A DNA stretch of 15,348 nucleotides from Cristatella mucedo (lineage: Eukaryota > Bryozoa > Phylactolaemata > Cristatellidae), in the NCBI GenBank assembly GCA_009760855.2, contig WPIO01000636.1, positions 1 to 15,348 of the forward strand, in the 5' to 3' direction. This document shows, piece by piece, positions 1 to 8,837 of the stretch. The position numbers and the translations under genes are program-made. Under the pieces are notes generated by a model, which made no database searches, had not been told where the DNA came from, and was given only the letters and a program-made list of their open reading frames with translations. Each line of letters opens with the position of its first letter. Positions within the stretch are counted from its first letter, which is position 1.

Positions 1-65
1 TGAACGAACCTAGTAATATGAAATGGCTTACTTATAATTACTCCATTTATATCTGTCTCAAATTT

Positions 66-340
66 AGCTGCAGATTTGTCCCGAGCTATTATTACCTGGC
101 TGGGCATGCCGTTAGCCCAGCAAGCAATGAGTAACAGAGGTCGGGACAGGATGTCGCCAATGCTCGAGCCAATGTCGATGCAACATTTATGTCAGAGTAA
201 GAGCCAACGTTAGCAGCATTATGTAGCTTAAAGTAGGATGACCTATGAATTGTATGCGGTTGTCTATTGATGGTTACTTTTAAACAGGACACAATTGATC
301 GTGCCCCGACAGTATCATAAGAGTTCAGACATCAAACTGC
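66..340 (-). pseudogene. L2/CR1-like LINE reverse transcriptase fragment
   Basis: This is a remnant of the end of the reverse-transcriptase domain of a non-LTR retrotransposon. The open part, read on the minus strand from 292 to 92, has 66 codons. It contains a stretch resembling the family pattern around LGVTID (here LKVTINRQP), then SSYFKLHNAAN, where functional copies have a serine/tyrosine/phenylalanine-rich segment followed by a RNIAK-like motif, and ends with CPDLCYSLLAGLTACPAR, equivalent to SRLDYCNSLLAGLPAC. After the stop near 92, the next recognisable piece (SAAKFET, equivalent to NAAARLVT) is in another frame, so at least one frameshift and several stops have accumulated. No start codon or upstream catalytic region is recognisable. 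Strand and family are well supported; the edges are approximate. Confidence 0.8.
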
Positions 341-894
341 AAAACGTTCAGTCACTGGCATTTTAAATACTAAATTTATCTAAAGCGGTGGCTATGATAT
401 CTGGAATTACGCTGTTTGAGGCCTTCATTACTCACTCGCACACCTGATGAAATGATGGCTTCTTGGTCTTTCCAGCTGGTGTCATTGTCTCCTGTGTGGC
501 CTACTATTCAATGTGTCCTATTTTCTTGCAAGGCCTGTTTGAATGATTAATTAGTGCTTACATACGTAGGATTTATCTGAATAGAAAGAACAACCAGGAT
601 AACTTATAACTCTCTATCCAGGTCAGCTCCCACTTTCTTTGCTTCGTCCTTCAAATATCCTTCGAACTAATCGGTCAAGAGCAAGGCTATCTCATTCAAA
701 CAATTCCCCTTCGGCAGCCAAACACCTCCAAAATCATATTTTGATTCGCTGGGTGTCCACCTATGCTTTGTCCTGAATGTAAGGACCAATCCTTTAGAAT
801 CAGTTATTATGGCAGATTTTTTGCCGCGAAATAACTATTGGAAATGTAACCGCCCACATAAAATACGATGATTATATACACACACTCACAAACA
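341..894. other. No recognisable gene
   Basis: I see no gene, RNA or recognisable repeat here. One minus-strand frame between about 835 and 650 stays open for about 55 codons without an ATG, reads through one TAG, and stops again about 20 codons later. It has no motif I recognise, and a frame of this length is expected by chance. A short CA-rich run (about 875-893) lies just before the GC-rich island. Confidence 0.6.
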
Positions 895-1190
895 TGTAAC
901 GCCGAAGGCTCGGCAGGGTAGGCTTGACCTGCCGCTTACCTAGCGGCGTAGCCTATCGCCTAATGCCGTTCGGTGCGCGCCTACACGCAATAAGCTGGCC
1001 GCCACGAAACGAGCGTTTCTGGCTCTGACCTGCTTACCGTTACTAAAGGGGGTCGCGAGTCCGCGGCGTGAATTGGAAGCGAGACACACAGATTGGGGAT
1101 TTTACTGAACTTTATTCGCAAGCGCACAAAGTCGCTTCGCGTCTAGTTCAGCTTTATCTCCACACTCCTCGCACGTTCTCAACTGCACCG

Positions 1191-1512
1191 ACACTCTTGC
1201 GGAGGGAATACTCCTCCACACTAAGCGCGATCCGGACCCTAAGCCCTAACCGGTGAACTAGGAATCCGTTCCCACCTGTGCCGAGGGAATACCCCAAACA
1301 CGCCAACTTAAACACTCTTGCGGAGGGAATACTTCTCCACACTGAAGCGCGAACCGGAGTCTAAACCCTACCCGGAGAACTAGAACTCGGTTTCCACCAG
1401 TGCGACAGGAATACTCCACACACGCCAACTCAAACACTCCGGCGGAGGAAATACTTCTCCACACTGAAGCTCGAACCGGAGCCTAAACCTTAACTGGGGA
1501 ACTAGGGCTCCA
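1191..1512. repeat. 121-bp tandem repeat, about 2.7 units
   Basis: Units begin with ACACTC at 1191, 1312 and 1434, giving periods of 121 and 122 bp; the third unit fades near 1512. Each unit carries a GGAGGGAATAC-like block followed by CTCCACACT, an AAGC-CGA-CCGGA block, CTAA-CCCTA and GAACTAG. A weaker internal echo (GAGGGAATACCCC or ACAGGAATACTCC, then ACACGCCAACT) sits late in units 1 and 2, pointing to an older half-unit duplication. Units differ by scattered substitutions. The array lies wholly within the GC-rich island. Short minus-strand frames across it share residues (MWRSI...) only because the DNA repeats. Confidence 0.85.
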
Positions 1513-1980
1513 CACACTAACTACGCCTAGCTCGCACCGGCAAATCCCTATGCCGAGACCACGTGCTAGCACGCACACACAGGACACAAAAGAAACACAA
1601 AACACGAAAGAACACACAAAATGCCAGCTCGGGCGCGATACGACCGTATTCAATGGAGTTCCACCGAATCCCCCTAGTGCTGTCTCGTCCTGTTCCGTCA
1701 ATCGCCGGCGAAAAGCCCGCCCTCCGCTCCCTCGCTTTCAGAGAAACGAGTGCGACGGCGTCGAAGCCGGACCAAAGACAAAAGACCGTAAGACCAAGAG
1801 CGAGCGTCGCTCGACTAATAAATACCTAGCTGAAACAATGGGGCAAGCGCCTAGTGGTATCGGGCCCGACACCCCGGCCCATTACGGCAAGGAATATAGG
1901 CCACTGGAAAGGCACCTCTGTCCAGCTTGAATGGGGTATGGATTCTAGACGATTCTTTCTTCGACCGAGTGAAGGCGGAG
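1513..1980. other. GC-rich part of island; doubtful open frame
   Basis: A plus-strand frame from ATG 1550 to a stop at 1930 is open for 126 codons; another plus-strand frame (1563-1829) overlaps it. The predicted protein is basic and rich in Thr, Lys, Arg and Pro, begins with low-complexity sequence from CACA/AAAG-rich DNA, and has no domain I recognise. GC-rich DNA has few stop codons, so both frames are probably incidental. If the island is a retroelement, this could be non-coding leader or U3 sequence. Confidence 0.3.
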
Positions 1981-2001
1981 GTTGACAGGCCAGCCAACAT
2001 C

Positions 2002-2080
<79 letters not shown>

Positions 2081-2320
2081 TAGCTGAATACTATATTTAT
2101 TTATTTATCAATTCATTTAATTATTTTTTACCTATTTATTATTATTTTTTATTTATATATGTATATATTTTATTATGCATTTATGCATTTATTATTTATT
2201 TATTTATATACGTATTTTCTTATTTATTTATTTATTTATCTATTTATGTATTTATTTATTTATTTATTCATATATTTATCTGTTTATTTATTTTTTATAT
2301 ATTTATTTATTTATTTATAA
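2002..2320. repeat. Compound (TA)n-(TTTA)n microsatellite
   Basis: Nearly pure TA dinucleotides run from 2002 to 2078, with a single C interruption near 2014. An imperfect TTTA/ATTT array follows from about 2092 to 2320. A long plus-strand frame (1927-2388) encoding Tyr/Ile/Phe repeats is a product of this array, not a gene. A GA-rich stretch (2322-2345) follows. The array starts exactly at the right edge of the GC-rich island. Confidence 0.95.
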
Positions 2321-2345
2321 GTAGAGAGAAAGAAGGGAGAGAGAG

Positions 2346-2997
2346 CAATATTTTGATTTGGCAAAGCTGTACAAAGCTAATACTGTAGTTTTGGAGATTT
2401 ACTTTGTGATATCTAGGATTTGTACACGATTTCCGTGCCTATGGTTGGTTCTAGCAAAATTGGTAGCTTAGTGGTGGATTTCAAAGTGTCACCAAGGTTT
2501 CATACAAGCACAGCTGGCCATCTGTCCGAGGCTAGGTAGAACCCCCCCCCCATTACCATAACTATTGCATTCAACATGACATTGATAAGCATGCTCATGT
2601 ATATTCAGCAGTTTGTAGCATACTTTTGAAGAAAGAAATTTCGAAAATACTCCGTCACAACTTTAGTGTCAATGCTTTACACAAACAGCTCTCCCTCGTG
2701 TCCTTGATGTCAGTCAATGCTACTTTAATGACATGAAGACACTTCCCTTGGTTAACTAAATGTATTAGCTGCTTAGGCACTATAGATCACGATTTCGTAC
2801 TCTGGCAATTGAGAACATCTCGCCGTCTATCTGAAACGGCATGGCATTAGCATTGTTCAAATTATAATCGTCCTCTTGAGTTCAATTCCTTAGGTGTGGG
2901 GTCGGACTTTATCCATAAGAGTCGAACAAAGTCCTACATCAAGGTTCGTCCCCACTCCATTGCTATTTTCATTCTCAATCAACCGCTGGTAAAACAT
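2346..2997. other. No recognisable gene; C10 run
   Basis: I see no coding sequence. A run of ten C bases is at 2542-2551. TAGCTTAGTGG at about 2464 resembles a tRNA A box, but no B box lies at the right distance, so it is not called. The interval ends where the tail of the minus-strand LINE begins. Confidence 0.6.
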
Positions 2998-3172
2998 ATA
3001 ATAATAATAACAATGCACTTGATGAGGCCCCCTTGAAAAATTCAATCTCTTTCTAGGTGATTTACTTATGCTTCTAAAGAACCAGGATCGAACGGTGAAT
3101 GGTATCATGCATGAGAAACAATACGAATAACGAGGTTTGGGGTGACATCTACTGAGTCAGCTTGCAAGTGGA
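2998..3172 (-). mobile_element. LINE 3' UTR and tail, truncated
   Basis: Read on the minus strand, this is the non-coding 3' end of the same L2-like LINE family seen at 10611-11020. It runs from a diverged 3' UTR, through CACCTAGAAAGAGATTGAAT (family TGTAAAGCGCCTAGAAAGAG), to CAAGTGCATTG and a TTATTATTATTAT tail at 2998-3010. No coding part remains. Homology stops near 3172, where the old unclassified repeat begins. Confidence 0.8.
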
Positions 3173-3887
3173 GCATCCCGGGGTCGTGGGATGGAATTTG
3201 ATGTGGGTGATTCTGTATCGTACCTGCAAGCTGTGGTGATTGCCGTAAAGGCTCTTTAGTCGCCATAAAAATAGGCTATTGAATTAGCTAGTACTTCTTA
3301 TTAGTATTTAACATCATGTACCCAATAGCTGTAAAAATGTAAGCGAATCTCACTATATAGGACACATGATTTAAATTCATATGGAAGTTCCGATGGTGGC
3401 GATATGAAAGTCACATTCAACCTACGATGCCCTGCTCTTCCCATCATCTATAATCACATGGAAATCGCCAAATTTTAAGTCCTTTGACTGGGATGCTGTC
3501 GGTGCCAGAATATCTGATTTGGCTATGCTGGTTAATCCCCTTCCGATTTGTCCTCAATCAATTGTGAATTGCTAAGAGGGTAATATATTAGCCTGACAAA
3601 TATAAAAAATGTCATGTAGAACTACCTAGGAAACACAAGTTTCAGACAACCATTAATGCGATACTGAACATCACTGTACCTGCGAATCATTAGATCCCTG
3701 TTCTACTGGACAGCCGGCCTAGCATTTACTAAAGAGTCGGCTTTGCAAAAAAAAACTTTCATTACATGTAAGATAAATCGTTAGATTATTCATGTCTGTA
3801 GAAAATGTATAGTAATAGGATGATGGCTGATTCTAAGTCAAGAACGTTTACTGACTCTACCCAAACCTTCACCAACCAACTGTTTGT

Positions 3888-3931
<44 letters not shown>

Positions 3932-4680
3932 AGTGCAGTACCAGCACGTACAGAGGCTGGTGCTACATTTGGGGTAGTATACAATTATCTCTGGTAGCAT
4001 TGACATTCAACCACACTAAATTCTTAGTGTAAGGTCTTTTTAGAGAAAGCGGCTTACAGGAATAGTGGAGTATTCCTTAACTGCTAATGATTCGCTTATT
4101 TTAATGACTGGAGTGAGTCAATCCAGTCGGGTCCACTGCTACGCTTCCATATCTATAGCAAATTGCAGGTATTGGTAATTTCATGTCCCCAAACCAAATT
4201 ATTGCCATGGTTTACTCAAAATACTAGGCCAATTAGTAAATAAACTTATTATGTATACATAATAGCTCAAAAAATTCTTGACATTTACTCAGTAAACAGG
4301 GGGCACAAGTAACTGGAAGCCTTGAAAAAAGCTAGATTGATCCGTGGTGCCAGCTACAACAAGTATTTGCAAAATTTAGGTTGTGTTATATAACTTTAAA
4401 CCATGTGTACTTAGCACAACCGACGATCAATATAAGGGAGACAACGTGACACGTATCTCAGACAAATTCAGAGATTGGTTGGGGGGGTTAGCAAATTCCT
4501 TTTCGGCATCTAAACTTAGAGGTATGAGCTTATCTAGCAATTACGATATTGAATCAGCAGTGCTGTCTACCTTTCCTTTAAACACCATCCTAAAATTAAA
4601 TCGACTATCAGTAAGAATGGGCATAGGCTTAAGTACGTCTAGGCGGTTCGCATGAGTTTTTTCACACCGAAGTAAAGAGG
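3173..4680. repeat. Unclassified old dispersed repeat, copy 1
   Basis: This stretch is a diverged relative of about 7620-8640. Matching landmarks, in the same order, are: TGCAAGCTGTGG near 3224 and 7698; CTTCCGA-TT-TCCT near 3540 and 7878; CTTCTACTGGACAGCCGGC near 3698 and 8020 (here with TGTTCTACTGGACAGCCGGCC); CCTTGAAAAA-GC followed by GTGCCAGCTACA near 4320 and 8275; and AACACCATCCTAAAA near 4580 and 8530. Small indels between the copies are not multiples of three. The 90-codon frame at 4383-4655 is therefore not conserved and I do not call it a gene. The left end has a decayed relative of the tRNA-like B-box region seen at 7600-7680. The family is unknown to me; it could be a SINE-headed composite or part of an old LINE or DNA element. 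Confidence 0.6.
3889..3929. repeat. (CT)n microsatellite
   Basis: About twenty uninterrupted CT dinucleotides sit inside copy 1 of the unclassified repeat and are absent from copy 2. The array therefore expanded after the copies separated. The plus-strand frame across it (3805-4032) is incidental. Confidence 0.95.
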
Positions 4681-5126
4681 ACTAGGCTTCAGGGGAATCT
4701 GAGAGACATTGCAATTGGCAATTCTTTATTTTGGAGGTGTTACCACACTTCCTTTTGAAACAAACTATATGATTCAAATAACTGTGAGTAATTAGTTTGA
4801 GAAAAATTTGCAAGCATTAGCTGCTTAAAAATTCACAACCTCGGAGTGCACTAATCTATTTCCAAAATGTCGGCTCTGTCATTAGGGGCTGAAAGTTATG
4901 GCAAGCAGCCGCCCTCAGTAAAGACTTCTAAGAATGCAATGCTATATATTGACAAAGAACTCGAATATATTCCACTATTAGCAGATCATTTAAACCGGCA
5001 GAACTTGCACTCGGCAAGTAATTTCTTAAAAGTCTTTGTATAAAAGTATTTCGGTTACTAATGAGGTACGGAGATTTTCTCCCTGGCTCATCCCCCTTAA
5101 GTAGGACATTTCCCGCACCCGCGTCT

Positions 5127-5450
5127 ATGGTTTAGTGTTTAGGTTTTATGGCTTAGTGTTTGGGGTTTTAGGGTTTCAAGCCGAAGGCTTAGAGTTTATT
5201 AGATTTAGGGTTTAAGACTTGGACTTTAAAGGATTTAGGGTTTGGGTTTTAGTGTTTATGGTTTAAGGTTTAGGGTTTTTGTGCTTCGGGGTTAGATTTG
5301 ATGGTTTATGGTTTTTAGGATTCGGGGATTAGCGTTAGGGTTTTGGGTTTTAGGGGTGTAAGGTTTAGCTTTTATGGTTTGGACGATTTCAAGGTTTAAT
5401 TTTAAGGTTTAGGATTTCCTGGGATTGAGTTTACCTTTCAAGGTTTAGGG
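5127..5450 (+). repeat. Degenerate TTTAGGG-like block, copy A
   Basis: A stretch of about 320 bp is built from variants of GGTTTAG, GTTTAGGG, TTTTAGGG and GTTTATGG. It includes several exact TTTAGGG or TTAGGG heptamers/hexamers, all with the G-rich strand on the plus strand. It looks like a decayed interstitial telomere-type array or a simple GGTTTA satellite. TTTAGGG is the plant/dinoflagellate-type telomere unit, whereas most animals use TTAGGG; the mixture here does not decide between them. The block is carried inside the duplicated unit. Confidence 0.75.
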
Positions 5451-5512
5451 CGGGCTTACTCTCATCCGCCTAAATTCCCTTGCTCATATTCGTCACTTTA
5501 ATTTGTGCATTA

Positions 5513-5645
5513 TAATGTAATAATATTAATATTAAGAAAAATAATGCACTTGATAAAGCGGACTTTGAGAACTCAATTGGTTTCGAGGCCCTTTACATTT
5601 GCTACGCAGGAAAACAAGATTGAATTGGGGCGTAACTTGATCTCA
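5513..5645 (-). mobile_element. LINE 3' tail, inverted, in unit A
   Basis: Read on the minus strand this matches the LINE family 3' end: GCAAATGTAAAGGGCCTCGA, an interrupted GAGTTCTCAAAG segment, CGCTTTATCAAGTGCATTAT, then an AT-rich TTAATATTAATATTA tail. Only the last about 130 bp of an element is recognisable. It is opposite in orientation to the plus-strand LINE ending at 7041, so the two 3' ends form the outer inverted repeats of a roughly 1.5-kb composite. Confidence 0.75.
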
Positions 5646-6150
5646 TGAGCGGGCGTTATACTTAGTAGACCTTTTAGGCTTAGCCACGAAGTGCAGGATT
5701 GCATGGTACGCTGCTGTTTGACCGGCGAGCGTAAGAAATTGTTTGCCTAGGGACATCGCACGCTTCTCGCTATGGGCTGCTCTTTCTTTCATGCCGGCTG
5801 CAGCGTTAGCTTTGCAGGCGGATTTATTCGTGCATGTTTGTTATGACCGTGCCCAACTATAATTGCTTGGCAATTGTAGTTCAAATGCATTTCTAGGTGT
5901 TACTTTTGCTTTCAAGATTGGTAAATTGTGTATTAGCAAAAGAAAGGCACTTCGGAGCCAGCCAGCTTAGACGCCAATTGTTTGGCGGAAACTGGACGCC
6001 GTTTACTTGCTCATTTAGGATTCCTAGCACTCCTATAAGTTTTATTTATTGCCGTTCAGTTGTAGTTCATTGCTGCAATTACCCACTTTATTAACTTTCC
6101 CGGTTACTACCTCTAGGGAATTAACCCGCCCTTATCTTATAACCTGGGAG
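5646..6150. other. Spacer between inverted LINE ends, unit A
   Basis: I see no gene. The spacer is shared with unit B at about 13275-13855. A short piece near 5893-5930 (TTTCTAGGTGTTACTTTTGC) resembles another decayed minus-strand LINE tail. The 65-codon frame at 5897-6094 is broken by indels in copy B and has no recognisable domain. Confidence 0.55.
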
Positions 6151-6154
6151 CTAT

Positions 6155-7041
6155 GTCGCAGAGTTTAAACACTGAACACCTCAGGTATGTAAGTATATCT
6201 CCTGCTGAATCAGCTCAAAATCTAGATGTCATGTTGTAAAGTGACTGCTCGTTAGACGACCACATCAGCTTCACAATCAAGTCTGCCCACTTTTAGCTGC
6301 ATGAAATTGCTAAACTTCGGGCTTATTTAGATAAGAACGCCGCATCTGAGTTAGTTTATGCATTTAGGACATCCAGTTTCGATTTCTGTAACTCACTGCT
6401 TGTTGACCTCCTGGCATGTGCAATAATGTGATTACCGCAGGTGCACTCAACAGCTAGGCTTGTCCGTCGTGAGCAAATCAGTTGCCAGGTCAGACCACTT
6501 CTCGATGACCTTCACTGGCTCCCAGGCAAGCAACAGATCGACTTCAAGATATTGTCGCTCACTTTTAGGTCACTTCATTCTTTGGCTGCAGCCTATCTTC
6601 AAGATCTACTTCCCCACCATGCCAAGCATCGTACCACCAGGTTTTCGGAATCCAACATGTTACCAATACCTCGTATGGACCTCTAATCCTCTAGAGACCG
6701 TGCATTTAGTTCGTGTGCCACAAAGCCTGGAACTCAATCCATATTAGTGGAGCGGCATCCTCTGACTTGATCACATTTAAACAGAACTTAAACCATACCT
6801 ATTTAGGACAGATTGTATTGGTACCCGGTGATTCGTCAATAATGGGCCTATTCGCACTGACACTGTGCATTCTGACCCTGTACATGTTAACCCTAACCAT
6901 GCCATTTACGTTGATTATCAAGCAAGATACTAGTCACCACTAAATGGTGTTACCCTTTGCAGTAAATTTTTAAAGCGCCTAGAAAGACATTGCATTATCT
7001 GAGTGTGCTTTATCAAGTGCATCATAATTAATATTATTATG
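6155..7041 (+). pseudogene. L2/CR1-like LINE, 3' half, copy A
   Basis: This is the C-terminal half of a LINE reverse transcriptase plus 3' UTR and tail. From about 6155 to 6686 one frame can be followed with its order intact: SPAESAQNLDVML, SDCSLDDHISFTIKSAHF, LHEIAKLRAYLDKNAASELV, SSFDFCNSLLVDLLAC, RPLLDDLHWLPGKQQIDFK, SLTFRSLHSLAAAYLQDLLP. It is interrupted by in-frame stops near 6237 (TAA), 6293 (TAG), 6429 (TGA) and 6684 (TAA), with a frameshift near 6720 before HKAWNSI and ITFKQNLN. The 3' UTR runs to AAAGCGCCTAGAAAGACATT (6973) and TTTATCAAGTGCATCAT, ending in an AT-rich ATTAATATTATTAT tail at 7041. The upstream catalytic region (NYRPVS, YADD) is missing, as expected of a 5'-truncated insertion. 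Non-functional. Confidence 0.88.
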
Positions 7042-7595
7042 TAGGAGTGGGGTATTGTAAAGAACAAATTGATTCAGCTTTCAAACTCTGCCTGGCTTCC
7101 TCGCTGTAGCTTGTTACTCCTTTTGCTATAACGTAAGCTTAACTGAGGAGCTATTTGGTTATTGTATGAACCTTAGTCAACTCTTGAGCTCGTGATCGCA
7201 GCTGTGTCATTTGAAGTTCCCATGAAAAGGCCTTATTCATAAACGACGTGACTAATATCATCACAATCTCTTGCAAGTGTAGCATGACGGGACACTTAAC
7301 CTGTTAAGATTGCCTCTTTGGTCTTGCAATAAATTCCGAGTAAACGTCTCTGGCTATTAGCCCATAGGTAAATTCATACGGGTCCACGAAGACACGTCCA
7401 CGGCGTAAATTCACACGCATCCACGAGTATAGCTTAGGCTGGAGTCCATCTTTGAAAGGCCCATTACTTTTGTTATTGCATTACTGCTAACTACCTGCAA
7501 TCACGTCGATGTATGGAAGATGCTTTACAAAAGACTCCGTGAATCTTTCATATTTATATGTAAAGCTGAGACCAGCCATGGGATAAGGTGAATTA
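7042..7595. other. Second spacer of unit A
   Basis: I see no gene. The spacer is shared with unit B at about 14593-15205. It includes an imperfect 37-bp tandem duplication (GTAAATTCATACGGGTCCACG at 7368 and GTAAATTCACACGCATCCACG at 7405). Confidence 0.6.
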
Positions 7596-7597
7596 TG

Positions 7598-7680
7598 TAG
7601 TGATTGCAGACTAGTTAAGGCTGTTGGTTTTTAAGATCTCGGTCCGGAGGCCATGGGTTCGAATTCTGAGATGGGCGATC
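7598..7680 (+). ncRNA. tRNA-like SINE head (pseudo)
   Basis: An A-box-like segment (GCAGACTAGTTAAGGCTG, near 7606) is followed about 50 bp later by a good B-box match, GGGTTCGAATTC (near 7655). This is the spacing of an internal RNA polymerase III promoter in a tRNA-derived SINE. The cloverleaf arms do not pair well, so it is not a functional tRNA. The B copy (about 15211-15320) has lost the B box. A weaker relative at about 3180-3215 starts copy 1 of the old repeat, so this head may be the 5' end of that family. Confidence 0.5.
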
Positions 7681-8640
7681 TTCGTTTCATCTTTAATGCA
7701 AGCTGTGGCGATAGCCGGAAATGATCTTCTGTTGCTATTCGAAAGAGGCCGTTAAACAGCTAGTATTTGTTGTCAATATTCTCACTAAGCATCTACAGTC
7801 ACCAGCGAATCTTGAAACCTCAAGACCAGCCGTCAATGGTGACCGTGGGATAACGATGCTTTGCTTGTTCCACCTCCCTTCCGACTTATCCTTAATTTTA
7901 TATTGCTATTGAGGGTAGAACAATCTAAAGGAAAATAATTTATAACTACTTGTCAAATACGAATTGCAGACAAGCATCTCAGCTAGATTTGAGAGCACTA
8001 AAGGACTTTAGTATATCCCTCTTCTACTGGACAGCCGGCATACCGTTTATTATGGCAGCGGCTTCGAATCGATCCAGGGGCTTCACTTTTAACAGCTAAG
8101 CCGTTATTTCTATTGAAAGTTACCGCTACTAGTGTTGTAATGTCCTCCAACCAAGTTATTTCAAATTTGTACTGAGAATACTCTGGCGAAATACTGAAAA
8201 AATGTAATGTATCAGTTATAGGATAGCAAATTCGTGACAGTTATGCTGTAAAAATTGGGAAAAAGTAACGGGAAACTTTGAAAAAGATGGATGGATCTAT
8301 CGTGTCAGCTACAGCAAGTACTTTGCAAAACATAGTTTTTTTTAATAACTGGAAACAATGTATAATAAGCCCAAGCGAAGTCATTCTAATGGAGTCCACC
8401 TGGCCCAGACCACATGGAATGCAAAGATTTTTTGTGGGTTAGGATATTGCTTTTCAGCACCTAAATGTAGAGGTGTCAAAGTTATCTGGCAATTCAGTTA
8501 TGAATCAATAGTCCTGCCGACTTTAGATTAAAACACCATCCTAAAAAAATACAATGAGCATATGATCAAATATGTCAAGACCGTTTGCTTGACTTCATTC
8601 ACACCGACTAAAAACAGTCATGTCTTTGGGCATTTTTGAG
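7620..8640. repeat. Unclassified old dispersed repeat, copy 2
   Basis: Collinear with 3173-4680 by the landmarks given there, but about 450 bp shorter, partly because it lacks the CT microsatellite and its surroundings. Its first part (to at least 7699) is also inside the recent A/B duplication. The 63-codon frame at 7721-7912 has no counterpart in copy 1 and is incidental. I could not assign the family. Confidence 0.6.
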
Positions 8641-8771
8641 GAACTTACTGACTTTAGCTTCATGCTGTGCTAAGTTGGGTTGTTAGAGTTCCCTGATCAC
8701 TTAACAGCTACTTGTGCGTTGCAATTATCTGTTGTCTAGTTAGTGGGAGCAATTAGCAGTTCCTAATTGTT

Positions 8772-8837
8772 TGCGAGCTGGTTTGGTCGAGCGATTAAGG
8801 TGCTCGCCCTGACCAAGGTCTGGCTGGTTTTCGTGGG
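8772..8837 (+). ncRNA. tRNA-Ser/Leu-like head remnant
   Basis: GGTCGAGCGATTAAGGTGCT (8785-8804) closely resembles the D-arm/A-box region of Ser or Leu tRNAs. The expected B box is decayed to TGGTTTTCGTGG near 8825. It abuts a piece of LINE 3' UTR on the opposite strand. Part of the right half could equally be diverged LINE 3' UTR, so the call rests mainly on the A box. Confidence 0.4.

Larger units (their letters stand above)
895..1999. mobile_element. GC/CpG-rich island, possible LTR or other insertion
   Basis: Base composition switches abruptly from AT-rich flank to GC- and CpG-rich sequence at TGTAACGCC (895) and back to pure TA repeat after CCAACA (1999). TGTAACG is a common terminus of Ty3/Gypsy-type LTRs, so the island may be an LTR. 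If read on the minus strand it would end CGTTACA, with an AATAAA signal at 1116-1111 and a TATA-like box at 1158-1152 about 40 bp upstream, a plausible short R region. The 121-bp tandem repeats would then lie in U3. Against this: no convincing tRNA primer-binding site beyond 895, no clear target-site duplication, a second AATAAA on the plus strand near 1819, and no gag or pol. Retention of many CpGs suggests a young or unmethylated insertion. The LTR identity is inference. Confidence 0.35.
4838..7699. repeat. Segmental duplication, unit A
   Basis: Unit A is collinear with unit B (12358-15348) along its whole length. Both hold, in order, a short LINE-derived edge, the TTTAGGG-like block, a minus-strand LINE tail, a shared spacer, a plus-strand LINE 3' half, a second spacer and a tRNA-like head. 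Unit A has the cleaner sequence. Clear identity starts by AAAATGTCG (4864; 12385 in B) and weaker similarity extends back to about 4838. The right boundary is not reached, because B runs off the window while still matching A at 7699. Confidence 0.9.

Noticed and set aside
650-835. Minus-strand open stretch of about 55 codons continuing past a TAG
   Set aside because: No ATG, no recognised motif and a chance-level length; no splice signals I could defend.
1340-1365. CGCGAACCGGAG as a retroviral-type primer-binding site
   Set aside because: It recurs in every 121-bp tandem unit and does not follow an LTR end, so it is part of the tandem repeat.
1191-1512. CRISPR array
   Set aside because: Repeats are directly adjacent 121-bp units without unique spacers, in a eukaryotic repeat landscape.
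1550-1930. 126-codon plus-strand frame in the GC-rich island
   Set aside because: Basic low-complexity product, overlapping open frame in another phase, no recognised domain; stop codons are rare in GC-rich DNA. Kept only as a doubtful note.
1927-2388. 153-codon plus-strand frame rich in Tyr, Ile and Phe
   Set aside because: It is the translation of the TA/TTTA microsatellite and has no domain.
2463-2510. tRNA A-box-like TAGCTTAGTGG
   Set aside because: No B box at the required distance and no cloverleaf pairing.
4383-4655. 90-codon plus-strand frame
   Set aside because: The homologous stretch at about 8340-8580 carries out-of-frame indels and stops, so no protein is conserved.
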